The notes under the pieces are model-generated. The model saw nothing but the letters and a program-made list of their open reading frames with translations, was not told where the DNA came from and made no database searches. Positions 13,374 to 14,823 of a stretch of 14,823 nucleotides of DNA are shown here, one piece after another. This DNA comes from Chlamydiia bacterium (lineage in GTDB: Bacteria; Chlamydiota; Chlamydiia; Chlamydiales; FEN-1388). The position numbers and the translations under genes were made by a program. The DNA is taken from NCBI GenBank assembly GCA_003170575.1, contig PMZB01000327.1, positions 1-14,823 on the forward strand, given 5' to 3'. How positions within the stretch are numbered: position 1 is the first letter of the stretch; each line of letters opens with the position of its first letter.

Positions 13374-14531
13374 TTAGTTAAGTCCAGCTTCACTAATTTT
13401 CGTCGGTTCCTCAAGAATGCATAAAATACTGGTAGCACAGTACACTCGATCTCGTTTTCCTTTGGAGATTTGTGAAAGAATCCCCAGATTTTCAAGCTTA
13501 GTGATAGCCCTTTGTGCAGTCGTAAAAGCTACGCCGAGTGTTTCGGAGGCCTTTTTGGCTGTTATATAAGGGTTGACCGCTAGTTGTTTCACAATGAGGT
13601 GGGCAACTCCTTCAGATTGTCCCACTTGTATTTGCCAGTCTACAATCAAGGTATTGATTCTTTCGGCTCTCGATAGGACATCTGATGCCTGTATTGTGAC
13701 TCCATGTAAAAAATATAAAATCCAATCATTCCATGTCCCATTGCTACTAACGTTGTAAAGCTGCCTATAGTACTCGTCTCTCGTAGCCTCAAAAAAAGCG
13801 CTGAGGTACAAAACTGGGGTCGGTAGTACTTTTCTCTCAATAAGAAGTAACGTGATTAGTAGTCGGCCCATACGACCATTTCCATCTAAAAATGGGTGAA
13901 TTGCTTCGAATTGGTAATGGCACATGGCAATGTGAATGAGGGGAGGCAACGTTTTGAAATGCAAAAACTTTTCAAAAGAACTCAAGCAATTCATCAATTC
14001 TTCAGGGGTCGGAGGCACATATTTTGCTGTGTTTAACGTGCATCCTGGGCTTCCTATCCAATTCTGAGAACGACGAAACTCTCCGGGGGTTGCATGAGCT
14101 CCTCTTACCCCTTGCATCAGGTTTTCATGAATTTCTTTTAGTAACCGGAGACATAATGGAAGATCCTTGAGACGTTTGACTCCATACTCTAGGGCCACAA
14201 TATAATTCAGAACCTCACGAATATCATCAGGATTACGATCGACTTGTATTCCAGCCTCCTGCGCCAAAATCTCCCCAAGAGTCGCTTGAGTACCCTCAAT
14301 TTTACTTGAGAGTACAGCTTCTCGAGCAATAAAGGGCCTCATGAGAAGATGAGGATTTGGCAAACGAACACCCTCTCTAGCTAACATCCCCAGAACATGA
14401 TCTGCTCGCGAAAGTGTGGTAACTAAAGCGTCATTCCACTCGAACTTTGGTGGCAAGGGATCAGGAATAAAGGCTTGATATCCTGTCAAAGTCTTAACAA
14501 CTCTACCCGTGGGTGACTTAATAATGTCCAT
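13374..14531 (-). CDS. Fic family protein (AMP transferase type) with winged-helix C-terminus
   Basis: The product has 385 residues. The catalytic motif HPFLDGNGRMGR is complete at 212-223: His212 is the general base, Asp216 binds the metal, and Gly-Asn-Gly-Arg binds phosphates. The inhibitory motif [ST]xxxE[GN] is present as SSKIEG at 75-80, so this is a class II Fic with an N-terminal inhibitory helix (Glu79). Residues about 305-360 form a winged helix-turn-helix (TAKKASETLGVAFTTAQRAI). This domain order is common in bacterial Fic/DOC proteins that AMPylate protein targets and may control their own expression. There is no signal peptide, so the target may be bacterial. A GAGAGG site 7 bases upstream of the ATG supports the start. 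Motifs are intact, so the enzyme is probably active when inhibition is released. Confidence 0.95.
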   Translation of the reverse strand: MDIIKSPTGRVVKTLTGYQAFIPDPLPPKFEWNDALVTTLSRADHVLGMLAREGVRLPNPHLLMRPFIAREAVLSSKIEGTQATLGEILAQEAGIQVDRNPDDIREVLNYIVALEYGVKRLKDLPLCLRLLKEIHENLMQGVRGAHATPGEFRRSQNWIGSPGCTLNTAKYVPPTPEELMNCLSSFEKFLHFKTLPPLIHIAMCHYQFEAIHPFLDGNGRMGRLLITLLLIERKVLPTPVLYLSAFFEATRDEYYRQLYNVSSNGTWNDWILYFLHGVTIQASDVLSRAERINTLIVDWQIQVGQSEGVAHLIVKQLAVNPYITAKKASETLGVAFTTAQRAITKLENLGILSQISKGKRDRVYCATSILCILEEPTKISEAGLN

Positions 14532-14584
14532 GGAATGCCTCTCGCCAAAAATTGCTTTACTGTTTTTTCATAGGTTTTAAGCTG

Positions 14585-14590
14585 AGTATA
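14585..14590 (-). promoter_or_regulatory. Putative -10 box of the Fic gene
   Basis: On the - strand TATACT (14590-14585) is a 5-of-6 match to the consensus, about 54 bases before the start codon. The -35 region is only a T-rich stretch near 14608-14614. It overlaps a CGAAAATA inverted-repeat half-site, which suggests repression at this promoter. Confidence 0.4.
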
Positions 14591-14600
14591 CCTAATTTTT

Positions 14601-14630
14601 TATTTTCGAAAAACAGGAAAAACGAAAATA
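14601..14630. repeat. Inverted repeat TATTTTCG ... CGAAAATA, operator-like
   Basis: TATTTTCG (14601-14608) and CGAAAATA (14623-14630) form a perfect 8-bp inverted repeat 14 bases apart. A third CGAAAATA lies at 14654-14661. The left half-site overlaps the likely Fic promoter. The neighbouring Fic protein has a winged-helix domain that could bind such sites. Confidence 0.5.
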
Positions 14631-14639
14631 GCGAGCATT

Positions 14640-14663
14640 CTTATTTGCGCCAGCGAAAATAAG
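14640..14663. repeat. Inverted repeat CTTATTT ... AAATAAG
   Basis: A perfect 7-bp inverted repeat with a 10-base spacer (GCGCCAGCGA), overlapping the third CGAAAATA site. It is either part of the same operator region or a terminator-like remnant of the truncated gene that follows. Confidence 0.4.
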
Positions 14664-14671
14664 CGCTGTAA

Positions 14672-14823
14672 TTGTGCATAAAACAGGAGCTTCAGTTTTT
14701 GGCAGGCTATGACCAAGCAAAACAAAGGTTAAAAGAAATAGTAGACATGCCAGACCAATCGATTGATCTGTTTATTCGGTGCGTTCGTCAAAATGGCGGA
14801 AGCCTCTCTTCACGCAAGCGAGA
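14672..14823 (+). pseudogene. C-terminal remnant resembling the tail of a longer Fic-family protein, runs off the window
   Basis: The frame after TAA (14669-14671) reads KQELQFLAGYDQAKQ, then IVDMPDQSIDLFIRCVRQN and GSLSSRKRE. From memory this resembles the conserved segment after the catalytic core of many longer Fic proteins (YDxA ... VDMPDRxIDLFIRxxxQNxGxLSxRKR). Resemblance begins immediately after the stop, before any good start codon, so the N-terminal catalytic part seems lost. A TTG at 14699, 9 bases after AGGAG (14685-14689), could allow translation. The gene is divergent from the complete Fic gene. The 140 bases between them hold only the inverted repeats and promoter. I am fairly unsure of the family name and cannot see the 3' end. 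Confidence 0.45.

Noticed and set aside
1..14823. CRISPR arrays, tRNA or rRNA genes, complete insertion sequences
   Set aside because: No regularly spaced repeats, cloverleaf-like sequences or transposase motifs were seen. The repeats present lie inside coding regions or are short operators.

Overview
The window looks like an accessory stretch of an obligate intracellular bacterium, most probably an environmental chlamydia (Parachlamydia, Waddlia or Simkania relative). This rests on gene content, not on a marker gene: large coiled-coil proteins of no obvious family, leucine-rich-repeat and other eukaryote-like effector candidates, strings of nuclear-localisation-like basic motifs, decayed carbohydrate genes, and a Fic protein beside a possible Fic remnant. 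No rRNA, tRNA, CRISPR array or complete transposon was seen.

Region 1 (1-5203, all + strand) is a tight six-gene cluster. Two tandem coiled-coil paralogues (24-794, 841-1671) share the first two thirds of their sequence but have unrelated tails. Four closely spaced or overlapping genes follow (1702-5203). All are helical. The third (2992-4287) carries a segment with the pattern of a eukaryotic U-box (ubiquitin E3 ligase) and a C-terminal membrane anchor. Three of the four share a short helical motif, so the cluster probably grew by duplication.

Region 2 (5204-7560) holds an ABC-2 type exporter (ATPase 5720-6472, permease 6469-7242) between gene remnants: the N-terminus of a sugar-kinase-like ATPase (5228-5446) and the N-terminus of a GH3 beta-glucosidase (7312-7455). 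A 5'-end remnant of the effector family of region 3 lies at 7452-7526 on the opposite strand.

Region 3 (7561-11140, - strand) contains two long effector candidates. They share an N-terminal module of about 85 residues, followed by basic NLS-like linkers, and then have entirely different C-termini. One ends in leucine-rich repeats preceded by a weak F-box-like segment. The other ends in a domain with His/Asn/Gln/Cys residues ordered as in CE-clan cysteine hydrolases (the Ulp1/YopJ type). With the truncated third copy this looks like a modular family that recombines. Their upstream regions are related and carry a common TTTACATAA promoter element.

Region 4 (11141-14823) contains an orphan HicB-type antitoxin (+), a phytoene-desaturase/retinol-saturase-like FAD oxidoreductase (+) with an 11-bp direct repeat on each side, a bidirectional terminator, a complete class II Fic protein with a winged-helix C-terminus (-), an operator-like set of CGAAAATA inverted repeats, and at the edge a 5'-truncated reading frame resembling the C-terminal tail of another Fic-family protein (+).

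The most interesting reading is that U-box-like, F-box/LRR-like and cysteine-protease-like proteins occur within 9 kb. This may be a locus of host ubiquitin/nuclear-targeting effectors. All these domain calls come from reading motifs by eye and have not been tested by profile search.
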